64,000 nt of DNA, from the NCBI RefSeq assembly GCF_019399895.1, contig NC_091868.1, forward strand, positions 8,743,593 to 8,807,592, in the 5' to 3' direction. The translations under genes and the position numbers were made by a program. This stretch comes from Cardiocondyla obscurior (Eukaryota; Arthropoda; Insecta; Hymenoptera; Formicidae). The notes under the pieces were generated by a model, which saw only the letters and a program-made list of their open reading frames with translations, did not search any database and was not told where the DNA came from. Below are positions 15,101 through 27,062 of the stretch, one piece after another. How positions within the stretch are numbered: position 1 is the first letter of the stretch; each line of letters begins with the position of its first letter.

Positions 15101-15472
15101 TTTTAACGCGTCTTTTAATTGTTATATTGAAAGAGCAAGACAATTTCAATGGATAATTTTAAATAAGAAAAAAAGATTCTTACCCAAGGGTTGCTCCGCC
15201 GAGGCATGATGCCTTTTCCGAGGCCTCCTCCTCCTCTCAGACTTCTTTGGATTTGGACCTAGACAAACAAAGAACAATAATTAATTTTTAACGCGTCTTT
15301 TAATTGTTATATTGAAACGGCAAGACAATTTTAATGAATAATTTTAAATAAGAAAAAAAGATTCTTACCCAAGGGTTGCTCCGACGAGGCACGATGCCTT
15401 TTCCGAGGCCTCCTCCTCCTCTCAGACTTCTTTGGATTTGCGTCTAGACAGACAGAGAACAATAATTAATTA
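15101..15472 (-). repeat. Two-unit tandem duplication (~186 bp each) containing GC-core copies 2 and 3
   Basis: Two consecutive units, 15101-15286 and 15287-15472, begin with the same TTTTAACGCGTCTTTTAATT string and match almost base for base. Each unit carries an AT-rich lead, an A-run, the 60-bp GC core (15181-15240 and 15366-15425) and a CTTCTTTGGATTT tail ending in CTAGACA. Differences are a few substitutions, so the duplication looks recent. On the minus strand the order is CTAG (acceptor-like), tail, core, GGGTAAGAATC (donor-like), T-run. Confidence 0.85.
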
Positions 15473-15898
15473 GAGAGATTCTTAAATGCGTAATTTACGT
15501 TGTGAAAGGATGTACAGGTTGGATACGCAATGAATAAAAACTACGACAATAATTGTGTGTAGTCTACGTTACTACACATTATTTATTTGCGTGCTCTATG
15601 CGAAGGAATCAGTAGTCGGTTACATAGTGCGTAGGAATAAATCTTTATTCGTTAAAATGAAGTAATATTTTGACCACGTACAGCGCTCGAACTTGTTTAC
15701 GTATTGCGTAGCCTCGGGCAACTCGCCGGCGGCTGTGGAATGCGATGCGCGAGGCTCCGTACAATGTTTATGTATTTTACCTCGCTCAGGTCAACGCGTG
15801 ATAAAGAAACGTATATCGAATAGAAAAAGATACCCCACCGAATATTACAACGAATATACTGAAATATACTGAATATCATTTTCAACGTGTCCATACTC

Positions 15899-15960
15899 AA
15901 TAGATCTGTACTTAATATCTATCTGTACTTAATAGATCTAATCTGTACTTAATAGATAGA
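15899..15960. repeat. Short tandem repeat, three units of ATCTGTACTTAATA
   Basis: Three near-identical 14-15-bp units occur in a row within the AT-rich island between GC-core copies. No coding or regulatory role is visible. Confidence 0.7.
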
Positions 15961-16099
15961 CATGTATATCAATTAGATAAATTACTTATTTCCGTAATCA
16001 TATATATTTAAAAAAACGAAGAATTTATGAACTACCCCGTAAGACCCATACTGAAATGATAAGGCTATTAGTTTTATGTAAAAGAAAAAAAAAGATCTG

Positions 16100-16158
16100 T
16101 ACCTCGGGGTGGCTCCGACGTGGCGAGATGCCTATCCGAGGCATCCTCCTCCTCTCAG
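16100..16158 (-). repeat. GC-core dispersed repeat, copy 4 (split tail)
   Basis: This copy has the CTGAGAGGAGGAGG start, central GGCATC, CGTCGGAGC block and an end at GGTACAG beside an A-run (plus strand). The CTTCTTTGGATTT...CTAGACAG tail that directly follows copies 2 and 3 is found here about 330 bp away, at 16491-16520. Either a longer GC-rich middle is original and was lost in copies 2 and 3, or something was inserted here. The CGCGAG and GTGGAAG blocks beside the core resemble those near the copy at 62035. Confidence 0.7.
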
Positions 16159-19100
16159 GATGTTAGGACCGCACCGGATCTTCCACGTCGCTCGCGAAAC
16201 CGCATTCGAGTTAATTAATAACGCGACAACGAATTATTAACGAATTATTAAACGCAGGCCGTCGCGCCGACACCGAGCGGCAGTCGCGCAGCGCACGTGG
16301 CGACGAACCGGAAGTGATTCGTATAGTACTTTGACGACGAATATCAGCCTCGCGGATGGGTAATTAAGACCGAGAGACACCGCCCGACGCTCTCGGTTAT
16401 CAAAATTAACGTAATAAAGTTCTGGCGATTGTCCCAACACCCGACGAACTGACCGGGATTTATTTTATTCGACATCAGCGACGTAGGTGGCTTCTTTGGA
16501 TTTTTATCTAGACAGAAATAACATTTCTAGTCAGATAATACCTTCGGATGAGATCTCATTCGTGGGTGGAAGTGCTTTATGATGTAAAATCGAGTAGTCA
16601 TCGATGTACGAGATTATAGATAAGTTGGAAAAGCGGAGTTACAGTAGAGATGGTTATGAGTACTTTAAATGAACTATTCGCTTCGGAGATACTTCCACGT
16701 GTATAGAGTATAGATTGTGGAAGTTGATTTGCATGGCCGACATCTCCGTTTGTCGAATATAATCGCTTTTCGACATGTGCTCCATACGCTTACTACTACA
16801 TGCCGTGTGAGGTCTACCTCAAGACTGCCGCTACGTACTTACGTGCGCCGCACTGAGCGCGCCCCACCCTCACCGCCACCCCCACCACTACTCCTACGCC
16901 AAAAATTTTTACGCTGAATATTTTATTTCGACTATTTTATCTTATAATATAATACGAATATGTAATCAATGAATACGCCGCGGTAATTATCGACTGAATC
17001 AATCACACGTATGTTCCGTAATCACCGTCACCGAAAAGATTAATATAATTAACGTACTTAAATGCGATTTATATATACGAACGTATATGCAATTCCAATT
17101 CAAAGCGCCGTGTAAGAAGCGTACATCGATAGTTAATTACTGCGAATTATCGGACGTGAAATAGTTTTCTTTAGGAGGAAGCAAAAGTATATGGCGCGTT
17201 TTGCAATGTCCAGCGTTTCTGGAAAGAGACGTGATAAACGAGGCAAAGTTTCGCGAGAGGCCTTTCTCGAAGATTATATCGCGACAGATTCGTTTGGTAT
17301 CTCGCAGATCTCTCTAATTTGAAGCGCGCGCGCCGATAATGAGTGTCAGATAAAACGGTGGACACGTTCGAGACGAGATTCTCAAGAAGACTTGGCGCGT
17401 TTACGGCCCAGAAAGCGTATCACGTTGCACGAACTCGCTGGCCTCGCCACGACGTCCGTATTTCCGCCTGGCGTTGACAAAGCTCCTTGAAAATTGCGAA
17501 ACGCAATCGTGGTACACGGCTCGTTTTCTTTGCGATCTCCCGACGCGATGACGTAGATCACGGATGTTTTTTTTTTTTGCTTTTTTTTCGCGTCCTGTTT
17601 GCGAGATTAGATCTAGCTTCGCGAGAATGAAACCGAAACTGGCCGCTCCCGCGTGAGAGCGCGTTGAGGTGCCGCGCGTTAAAATCACTGTGCGATGATT
17701 TAATTGACCGCCGCGGTCGCCGTAAGAAGGGACGCAAATGAGCAGTAATGCCCGGAGCCGAGATAATCGAGATCAACGCTCTCCCGATTACCGCAACGTG
17801 TTTTCTCGTACGCTTTTGCAGCGCGCTGAACAACGTGGGTTCGAACGAGGTATCGAGAGCGCGGCGTGCGCCAGAAATGAATATCTTGAATGAATCGCGT
17901 CATTTTATTCCATTAATTAAACTATAAACGCCGGGGAATCGTGAAACGCGTGAGAATAATTTCGTCCAACATAAGTGGCCGGAACGCGCGGAGTAATCCA
18001 AGACTAAATAGGTACCTCCGTATTCAATGAGTATCGAGCGTGAGAATGATGCTCGAGACGAAAGTGGAGGCACGCCGTGCAGCTTTTGCATATGACCCGG
18101 GTTTACGAGGCACGAATCAAGCGGAGATAGACGTCAGCGTAGAGGCGGACAGCGGGACAACTTGTCGGCGGGATACCCCGAAAAGAATGAGAGCCTAGGA
18201 AGGCGGACTTGCTCGGCCTATTTACGGCAATTGTTTAACGGGAGCCAGGCGTTTTCTACGCGTAATTGGAGATCCGCTCTTTTCCTGCCTTGTCCCGTCT
18301 CGCGAGTAACAAAGGCAACCGTTGACAGACGTGCGGAGGGAAATTGCAGAGCTGCGCCCCGGCGAGGGCGGACCCGCGATCGCCCCGACTTTAAATAGAG
18401 CTCCTCTCTGCCGGCCTGAAACCTTTAATTATGCACGATCGGCGGAGCAAGTGGCTTCGCGAGTGCATTGTCGAGCCCCGGTATACTAGCCGCGATTACA
18501 CCGATGAAAATATTTCAGCGATCCACGAGTACCGCACGGCGCACGTCGGTGCTCGCCTGCCAGCCAACTTTCCCGTGCTTCAAACGGAGCTTCTCTATCG
18601 GCGGAAACCTTTAATTATAAGCGATCAGGCCGGCGATTTCACAAATAGACGCGTTTCTGCGCCACATTTTCTGCGATCGGAATAAAATATTTTATTCCGC
18701 GGATGATATCGCTGATACGCAGGCGAGCGCGTTTCGCGCTGGCATTGACTTTCTCCGGATCGGCTTCGAGAGGACATTAGAGATTCGTCGCACGGACGAG
18801 GCGCAGGAATTTCTCGAGGTCCTGGCCCGACTCCTAGAGTTTAGAATAATCCATATTCTTTTTGTGGGCGTGAACCAGATGTGGGAGACCACGCAGTCGC
18901 GGTGTCGCCAGGTTACCGTAAAACGTGACTTGAAAAATAAAGATTTCGATTCTTTCGTAATATCCGAATCGCTGCTCGCCCGAGCTTAATAAATTCTCCG
19001 TCCTTTTCATGTTCGCCGATCGCGTCTGCTCCTCGACTTCATTCGTGGAAGGAATTCGATTAATTTGTAATTGGAACGCGACAGTATCCGTCGACGAGAC

Positions 19101-19628
19101 CCGCGATCACGAACGCGGCATAAACTTCAGAACGGCTCCTTCCCATCGTCTTGTGTTTTTTAATGAAATACTCGGCGGTCGTTACGCGTATGGAAATACT
19201 AGCAGCCTCGCTTCTATCTATTACAAAAATATTTTTACGCGGGAGTATTTCAAATTTGTACGTGTTACTGAATTTGTAGAACAGAATGGGCATTGCGCGT
19301 GCCACCGGCGACTTTAAAAATTAAATTACGTAATTGCGTCAAAAGACAAAGAAATGCAGGAACGATAATAACATCAATGGAAAGATGTAGAATTTACGGC
19401 ATTACTTTACTGCTCATTTTATCCCCGGAGAGCGCTAATGTGACGATCGTAAAGCCCGACGTGCGGAACGATAACGGTGCAAAATTGGCATTCGAGGCAT
19501 AAAGCAGGTTACGTAAAATGACTCGCCGGGGCGATAGCCCGCCGTTCAATTAATTTGTAGAAAAATAGCGCGGTGTCTCGGGCTGTAGACGCTGGCGTTA
19601 TTAACCTCGAGTTTCTTTTATTTTACAG

Positions 19629-22600
19629 GCGATATAGAGGACTGTCTGGTGGCTCCAGTTTCCCAAGGTCAGTTCACGCCGCTGCCGGAGGCCCTGTGCT
19701 GGGCTATACTAGAGCTGACTTCCCAGAGGCAGGCGGCGACCTTGGACACCCTGAGATCAGCCCTGAGGAATGCCTTCCCGGCCATGCAGAGGCCCAGCCG
19801 AGAGCTCGTTTACGACGCGCTCGCCAAGCTCATGCAGGAACGAAAGATCTATCACACGTCTCAGGGCTACTTCGTCGTAACGCCCGAGACCAAGAGGCTT
19901 AGGCGCGACTCCGGTAGCTCCAGGCGATGTTCCAGGGACGTGAACGGGTCCAGAGGTCAGGGTAGCATGCTGATGAGCAACGACGAGGCGGTAGCGCTCG
20001 TGCACGGCGAGATGCTCACTCTGCGAGACGGCGATGTTACGCATCAAGCTGTACAGACGAACCTGGCGGACGTTATTTGCGGAGGTAGAGTCTCCAATTA
20101 TTTTCCAAGCTCGACTTCACCTCGGGCCGTTCTCCCAATAGACAAAGTCCTACTCGTAATTACCGACCCGTGTGCACACGCTGGATTTTTTTTTTTTTTC
20201 CTTTTTTTTTAAATATTTATTAAAACGAGAAAACGTGGAGTAATGTAAACGCTGTTAAAGGAGACAGGTTATTAATCACGGGAAACACAGATATACGTTA
20301 TGCACTTCTAGGAAGTTGTCGTGCGAGATACTGTGAAAATATCGGCTATATGCATCGCGCGAAAGATAGTGTCAGGTGACGACGCGATTAACGTGCTTTC
20401 GTCTTCATTCGGTAGTAACCACGGCGTTCTCTGCATCTTATTAGAGTGTCCCGTTGTCTCCCGCGGAGATCGCGAGAGTTATCCGCGAGGGAAAGTTTCC
20501 CGTGTTCATCGTCGAATCGCCTACTCGCGATATCAATCGCAACAGTTAATTTATAACGCGTTGCCGATCAATTTAACGCGTTAGCACCGTTTTCACGGCG
20601 CGGCATTGCGCTGGACCGAAATTATGCTGCAGGAAAGTATTAAATATAGCGCGGCGGAGCGGAGAAATTCTCATTATTGAATAATATAGTCGAGGCACCG
20701 CGGAGAAATTAATAATGCTGCGGGCGTAACGTGCTGAAATGCGCTTGCGATGCTTTTACATCGCGGCGAGTTTAGCGACGGGATCCCGCGACGGCGGAGG
20801 GTAAACGACGAACGGATGAACGCGCAAGGCTGAGATCGATTTCGTCGTGTCTCGCGAGAGGATGCGCAGGAAGCTGAGGGGCCCTCGTAAAACCCGCGAG
20901 ACCGGTCGGCCCAGGCAAACTCGTTCGGCACGTGTTCGGGAAACGTTCCGATTGTGTCCAGGAGGAGAGCAGTTCGCTAAGCTGGTCGCTCCGCGAGGCC
21001 TTTTTCTGCCGGCGACTCGACGGACGGGTCGGGAGGAGCGTTTATGTTGTTGTCGTCCTTGGTAGCCACGCAGGCCCCGCCGCCGGAAGATCGTCAATTC
21101 CTCTCTCGGCCGCGTACGAAAAATCAGCGCGCGATCTTAATTTCGCTTCTTGCCGGGTTCGCGGAAATCTCGGGCGGAGATAACGCCTCGCTCTCTGACA
21201 TGCCGTCCACATCCTCGTTGATCGCTGGCCGGCGTCGCCGGGCCGAGAAACCCAGCATCGCTGACGCCCGATGCATGAGAAATCTTGATTCTTTCACTTG
21301 TCGCCGCGACGGTTCTTCCACCAACGGTTTCTTTTTTTTTTTTTTTTTTATGCCTCCCAACAAAAAGTTGTTCTCGCGTTGCGTGATATATCGCTGGTCG
21401 AGACCTTTGTACCGCACGCACGCGGAAGCTTCTTGCGGCGTATTCTCTTTTTTTATTTTATTTTTTTTTTTATTACGTGCGTACGCGAAGGCTGGAGCCG
21501 CGATTGCCGCGAACATCATGCACGAGAATCGGGAGAAACAGGGGAAAGAGGAACGGCTTAGCGAAGCCGCCTGGAAAGCGTTTAGCACAGCCGATATATT
21601 AGCTATTGGTCACGACATTGTCTACCGTTACATACGCTGTCGACATCGTCGCGGAAAGAGGAGGGAAGAAAGGACCACATGTATATAATCTTCCTACTTT
21701 TCTCTTGCTTGTTCCCTGGCCGATTCTCACGCTGGTAACCCACTCGTCATCGGCTGATACGTCGGCGTACGCCCGTGGCTATGTACCAAGATGAAACTCT
21801 CAGAAATGAGGGTATTCCACTTTTTTCTCTCCTTTTTTTTTTTAAGCTACAACATGTGGCCCGGGCGTGATATTAATTCTTTAAACCGAAACGCGCATCT
21901 CTTCTGATATTTGCACGTATATGATTCTTCTCGATTGAGTAGATTTTAATTTTTCTGAGACACGCGGCTTTCTACATTTATTCGTGCTTTATTTGATATT
22001 TTTGATAATATATTGTAAATTATTCTAATTATATTATGTATTATAAATTTATATAATAATATGCGGTGTAGCAGATATTTATTCGCTTCTTTTTCCAGGA
22101 AATCCGAATGACAAAGTCCTGTTCGCCAGGTGTCGGTCGATGCCCGGCCGTCTCGAGAGGCGACACTCTCTGCGGCTTTGGGGCTCGGCCAGACGTCTAC
22201 ACAGAAGCGGAAGTTCACGATCCCTACCGCGAAGACCTGAAAGGAGCGACACGTCTTCCAGCGCGGAATACGCGAGCACGGACAGCGCGCCTCACAGTCC
22301 AACCAGTGAGTCTAATCGGGAAAGGGATTGCGTGGTGATGGGTGACTGTTTTAATGATGGGTGATGGATGAGTCAGTCTTATTAAAAATGCTTTCGATTG
22401 TGCATAACTGTCCTTTTTCAAGAGCAAAATTTTCCACCCCTTACATTGCAACAAAAAGTTTTATGCGTAATTATATTTATATTCGCAAAGCGGAACGCTT
22501 TAAATAATTTTTATCCATTGAATTATACTTTGAGAAATTTTTTTTTAATAAATTACTTTGCAATTAATTAATGTTTTAATAATATATTAATTTTTGGACA

Positions 22601-25046
22601 ATTATAAGCAATTGTAATCGTCGCGAACGCCCTAATAAGTATAGATTGTATAATATTGCAATTTAAAATGCAGCTTCTTAGTCACCCTGTAGCTGGCAAG
22701 CCCTTTCTCGATCCTCATTGTCTTTTAACAAAGCGCAAAAAAATCCAAATCCTTTCCTCAAGGCTTTTCTGGGATTTTTTCAGAGAAGATAGGCCTGCTC
22801 TCGCGGCTCTTTCGGCGGAGTACAAGGAGGAAGGGTGCACCGTTAATGGGCACTTTCAGTGCTCAGTATCCCCCCACCGAGTGGTTTAATCCGCGCGTCG
22901 TGCATTTGCATAGCGTTGCCACGCAGACAAGGGCCGCCAGCCCTTCGGTAAGTTGCATACAGGCACTTCCCAAGAAGGACTAGCAAAATAAAACTTCTTA
23001 CACAGTACTTTTAACGCCCGCAGGGCTAATTAACCGGTTTAGCCTGGCAATTAATGAAAATTCTTGAAGCGACAACGTACCGTGACGTTAAACTTGAAAA
23101 TTTAATAATAATAATAAACGGAGGACGATATAAATAAATGTCGAATAAATTAATTAGAATTGAATAAAAGAGAGAAAAAAAAATTTAAATGCTCGGATTT
23201 TATTATCAGATGATGGAGGGTCTGGACCAGTCGCAGGCCAGCTTCCAAGTCTGGGACGACTCGAGCTCGGTTCGATCGGCCACTTTGCCAAGGAGACACC
23301 GACGACAAGCTAGCGGCGATTCCTCGAGTTTGCTGGCTAATTCGACACCGAGAAGTTCCCGGAGGCATCGATCACCGTGCTCTACTTTACCGAGATCCAA
23401 GTGCTCCAGCCTGAGCAGATGCACGTCCAGAGCATCCGTTCTACCGCCTAGTACCACTAATCAGGAAGGCTATCAAACGCGCAACCAGACGCAGAACGAT
23501 AAAAACTCGACGAATTCGTCGCCCAGCAGAAGCGGCGGTAGCTCTGGTTCTGTTAGAACGATGAATGCAAGCCCGGCTAAGACGACTACGTTGGGAAGAT
23601 CCAATGCTAGACAGTCTAATTCCAGAAGACCGAGTCACGATTTTAGCAACAGCGGCGCAAAGTCGGCCAACAATTCTCCTCAACACAAGGTAGATTTACA
23701 ATATAAATATGTAATGAAATGTTTGCACGAGCAAACACTTTCTGTTATAAGAAAACAATTAAAACGTTACTCGAAAATGAGTTAAAAAGAAAGTTGAAAA
23801 TGTTTGATATTAAAAAAATTAATATTAAAAAAAAAAAAAAAACAATTAAATGATTAATCTTTATTATTTCAAGGCTCTGCAAAAAACTTCGTCAGGTCAT
23901 TCGTCTCACTCTAGTGGCAAGTCAGTTTCTAGTACGAAATTAACTTGTTCACCACTGAAAACGGCCACTCTGTCGACAAAATCGTCACCGCTCAAAGTCG
24001 TTCAGCAAGGTTCGCTGACTCCTTTGCAGGAGGCACAGAACTCGATAACCCTTCAAGTATCTACGAACCTAAGCCCGTCGTCGCAAGAGCAACGGACGAT
24101 ACAGAATAGCGTGACGCTAGCTTCCAACACGACTAGCACGACGACCATTTCCGGCTCGCCCGGCACGAAGATCTATGTTCAGCAGAATAACTCACCGATG
24201 AGGTCCGTAATCACTTTCGAGAATGGCACGGTGAAGACGAAGATTGCCGAGAAAGAAGTCATCGACTGTAAAGAAAAGCAGGAGAGAGAGCTAGTGGCCG
24301 AAAAAGCCTTCAAAACCCGAGTCGACGATGAAAAGCTTTTTAAATCGAAGCTGGACGACGAAAAGCTGAACAAACCTGTGAAAGCCGAACGTCCGTCGTC
24401 GCTTTACGCGTCGAAAGAACCGAAAGCGAGCCTCTTACTGACTGAATCCGATAAAGAAAACAAGCCGAAAGCCGAGGATGAAGTGCCTAATAAATTGAAA
24501 TTGACGAATCGCTTGAACAATAGTCAGGCTCACCTGATCGACGGATCAACTAACAATGTTGATAAGAACGCTCTTGTACAAGAGGCCACCGCGTTATCTA
24601 CCACGAAGAACACCAACGACGCTATGAACAATTCGCGCAAGCTTAGCTTATCGCTGTCGAAAGACGCACTGAGTTACCGCAATCTACTTCATCCTGGCTC
24701 GAAAAATAATATCGCTTCGAACCCGCCATCACCCACCAAATCGTACGACGGTTTCGGCGGCTCTTTCAACGACGTCTACATCGAGAACCTTGAAACGGCG
24801 AAGCAACAGCGAGCTCCTCAGGGTTCCGAGCCGAATCTGGACAAGACCGTGAGTCGGGGCTCGGATCTGCACTCTTATCCCAGTCTCAGCGACATGCAAG
24901 TGCAATTTACCAGCCTAGCGGCGCAAAAGATCCTCAAGGGCTGCCCGATTAACAGCGTCGACACCTTAGTGGAAGTCAACATGGCAGCCGCCGACAAACC
25001 TAACAACTGCGACGTCACCGTTCACACGGATTTCGGCCTCGTTTAA
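19629..25046 (+). CDS. Storkhead-box winged-helix protein (knockout/STOX), 5' exons missing
   Basis: Five coding exons are read: 19629-20084, 22099-22305, 22784-22947, 23210-23689 and 23874-25046 (stop at 25044). Phases agree at every junction (1, 1, 0, 0) and the first exon needs one base from upstream. The first exon encodes the storkhead winged-helix domain (L-P-E-A-L-C-W-A-I-L-E-L through E-R-K-I-Y-H-T-S-Q-G-Y-F-V-V-T-P). The third exon carries the family's G-L-L-S-R-L-F-R-R block followed by Y-P-P-T-E-W-F-N-P-R-V-V-H-L-H-S-V-A-T-Q-T-R. The last exon is a long Ser/Lys/Asn-rich tail ending in a conserved-looking block with F-T-S-L-A-A-Q-K-I-L-K-G and S-V-D-T-L-V-E-V. By homology it is a nuclear transcription regulator; the fly orthologue knockout acts in motor-axon targeting. 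In-window coding length is 2480 bases. The N-terminal part normally preceding G-D-I-E-D-C-L is not in this window. Confidence 0.93.
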
Positions 25047-27020
25047 ATTTCATCCTCCCTGACCATCTGAATTATTGTACAACGAATGGGATGAAGAGAG
25101 AAAAATTCTTCACGTCCCATCCGAGCATATTGCGTCCATAAAAAACAAACGTGCCTCGAGGAGACCAGAAACTTCATTAACTAACGCCTTGCTTCTCATA
25201 CATGAGGATTAGAAAGCTATTTTTGTCTTTTCTTTTTTTTCTAATTTTTTTAGTAAAAAAAAGGCCACGGCTTGCGTAAGAATATTGCATACGGAATATT
25301 TACGTAACAGTTACCAGTAATCTGTCGCTTACGTACATCTCTCTGTCTTAAACAGATATTCGTGGTTCCGAATAATCGCTGTGCCAAGTTTTTTTTATAT
25401 TATTTAAATCAAACTATTTTTTTTCTTCGTATTAAAGTAAAACTCCCTTTTAAAAAATACTATTGCAATACTATTGCAAAAAAACTTTTATATAATCGAA
25501 TTATTAATTTTTTATACGAAGACGTACGCGTATTATTGTAACGTCAGCAGTTTTGCGTCGCTTTACTCTAGTTAAAGTGATTTGTCAAAGCAATATCTCG
25601 CGTACAATGATCGCGTGTGATCCATAAACAAGAACAAAGTAGGAAAATCTTTCCGAATCAAAGCACTGCCACTTTTCTATCATATATTGAAAGTTTAGAC
25701 ATTCTTTGTATTAATTGTTACTTCGTTGCGGCAAGGAAAAGATTTTCAGACGTAGCAAAGTAAAACCAATTTTATTTCTATCAATCTAGATTAATTTTTT
25801 TTTCTTCGTTTAAAAAGAATTAATAAATAATCGACTCTAGTTTTATTCCATTTTTTAACTTTCTCTGAATCTCAAAGTTAAGAAAAGATTAGGAGTAAGT
25901 TACTGAAATTAAAATCTACATTGGTAGAAGTGAACACGAATGGTGCAGCGAAGTTTTGTAACGCGATGCGTAAGCAAATAGATTCTTGTAAAATTTCTAT
26001 CGAACGACAATGTCGTGACAATGTAAAGAATGCCTTTACCGCATGTTATTAGGCGCGTTATTAAGCGCGAGCAATTGACAAACTCATAGCAATACCGTCC
26101 CTAGAGAGCCCGGATAACGGAGGGGAAAGATCGAGATTGATCTTGCGAGGGTTGCGCATTTTCGTTGCGCCGCACACAGCGGCGATTTGATATCAAATAT
26201 ATACATATGTTATACATAGCGTAGAAGAAAGGCGTTTTCTCGCAGCGCAGCCGGATACCGTTCGCAATTAGTGCAATCGTATGAATCTGCAAGTGCCAAA
26301 ACTTATCGTAGTACTTAATGACGACCGCCTTAACGATTCCGTTCGCGATTTCGCGGCGCTCCACGTCGGCGACGACGGTGACGATTTCGGCAAGGCGCGG
26401 ACAAACGCGCCAGAGAAAAAAAAAAGAAAAAAAAAAAAAAATAAGAACGCGCCAGTTGCAAAGCCGTAGTCTTAGAAAAAGAAGAAGTAAGCATTTAAGC
26501 GAGTTCGGCACGGGAGAAAAAAATGCCCGCTTTGTACATTTCATATTCTGTACCGCAGATTAACCGATCGATGGGGCGGGTTCAATACTACCGTTCGCTC
26601 TACGTTTTACAAAAAAGCGCCGACCTTTCTACTTATATCATTTTTTAATTAGGTATCAGTCGAATGATTGTGAGTCGTATGCCAATTATTGAGGCATGAA
26701 TGATTGCGAATTATCATTGTCGCTAAGCTATAACAATTTATTAACGCTACTGTAATTTATAAGATTTATCATTGATTTTTTTATAACGGGATTTTATTTT
26801 TTTATAATGGATTTGATAAATTGAATCAAGGTTGAATCTATATTGATCAAAATTAACATTAAAGGCAAATTCATGGCTCGATTAGCTTAATCAGTGATTA
26901 ATTTGTCAAATGGCATTGCGGCACATAGATAGAATTAATGTTTTGTCAATTAATTATGATCTTTAAAGCAAAATGAGATGGCGAGATATACGATTAGAAA
27001 TTATACACCGGAGGACAGAT

Positions 27021-27062
27021 ATTTTCTGCGGCGACAGCGGCTAGTGTACGTAATCCTAGGCG
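27021..27062. repeat. ~42-bp repeat, first member (pair with 32110-32150)
   Basis: The segment ending CGGCTAGTGTACGTAATCCT matches one at 32110-32150 with only a few substitutions and one small gap. The two copies have the same orientation and flank the dystrobrevin-family gene. What they are is unknown; a remnant of a dispersed element is the simplest reading. Confidence 0.65.

Larger units (their letters stand above)
1..19628 (+). other. Gene-free CpG-rich region, probable large intron of storkhead-box (ko) gene
   Basis: The first storkhead exon in view begins after an acceptor at 19626-19628 and already starts in the middle of a codon, so at least one upstream coding exon must exist. I could not find that exon here. 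The region is rich in CpG and in open frames of 60-220 codons on both strands, but these overlap each other, lack recognisable domains and are what high GC produces by chance. The stretch 13.6-16.2 kb is an AT-rich island with repeats. That the region is one intron is inferred; it could include an unrecognised upstream exon or noncoding RNA. Confidence 0.6.

Noticed and set aside
17830..17850. GGTTCGAA-type string resembling a tRNA B box
   Set aside because: No A box or cloverleaf could be found around it, so no tRNA gene is claimed.
21124..21688. Overlapping 154- and 214-codon frames on both strands
   Set aside because: They run through long poly-T/poly-A tracts and lie in the intron between two clear storkhead exons; the Phe/Lys runs come from the homopolymers.
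26101..26544. 147-codon minus-strand frame downstream of storkhead
   Set aside because: Phe-rich segment translates a poly-A tract; no homology recognised; mirrored by an open plus-strand frame.
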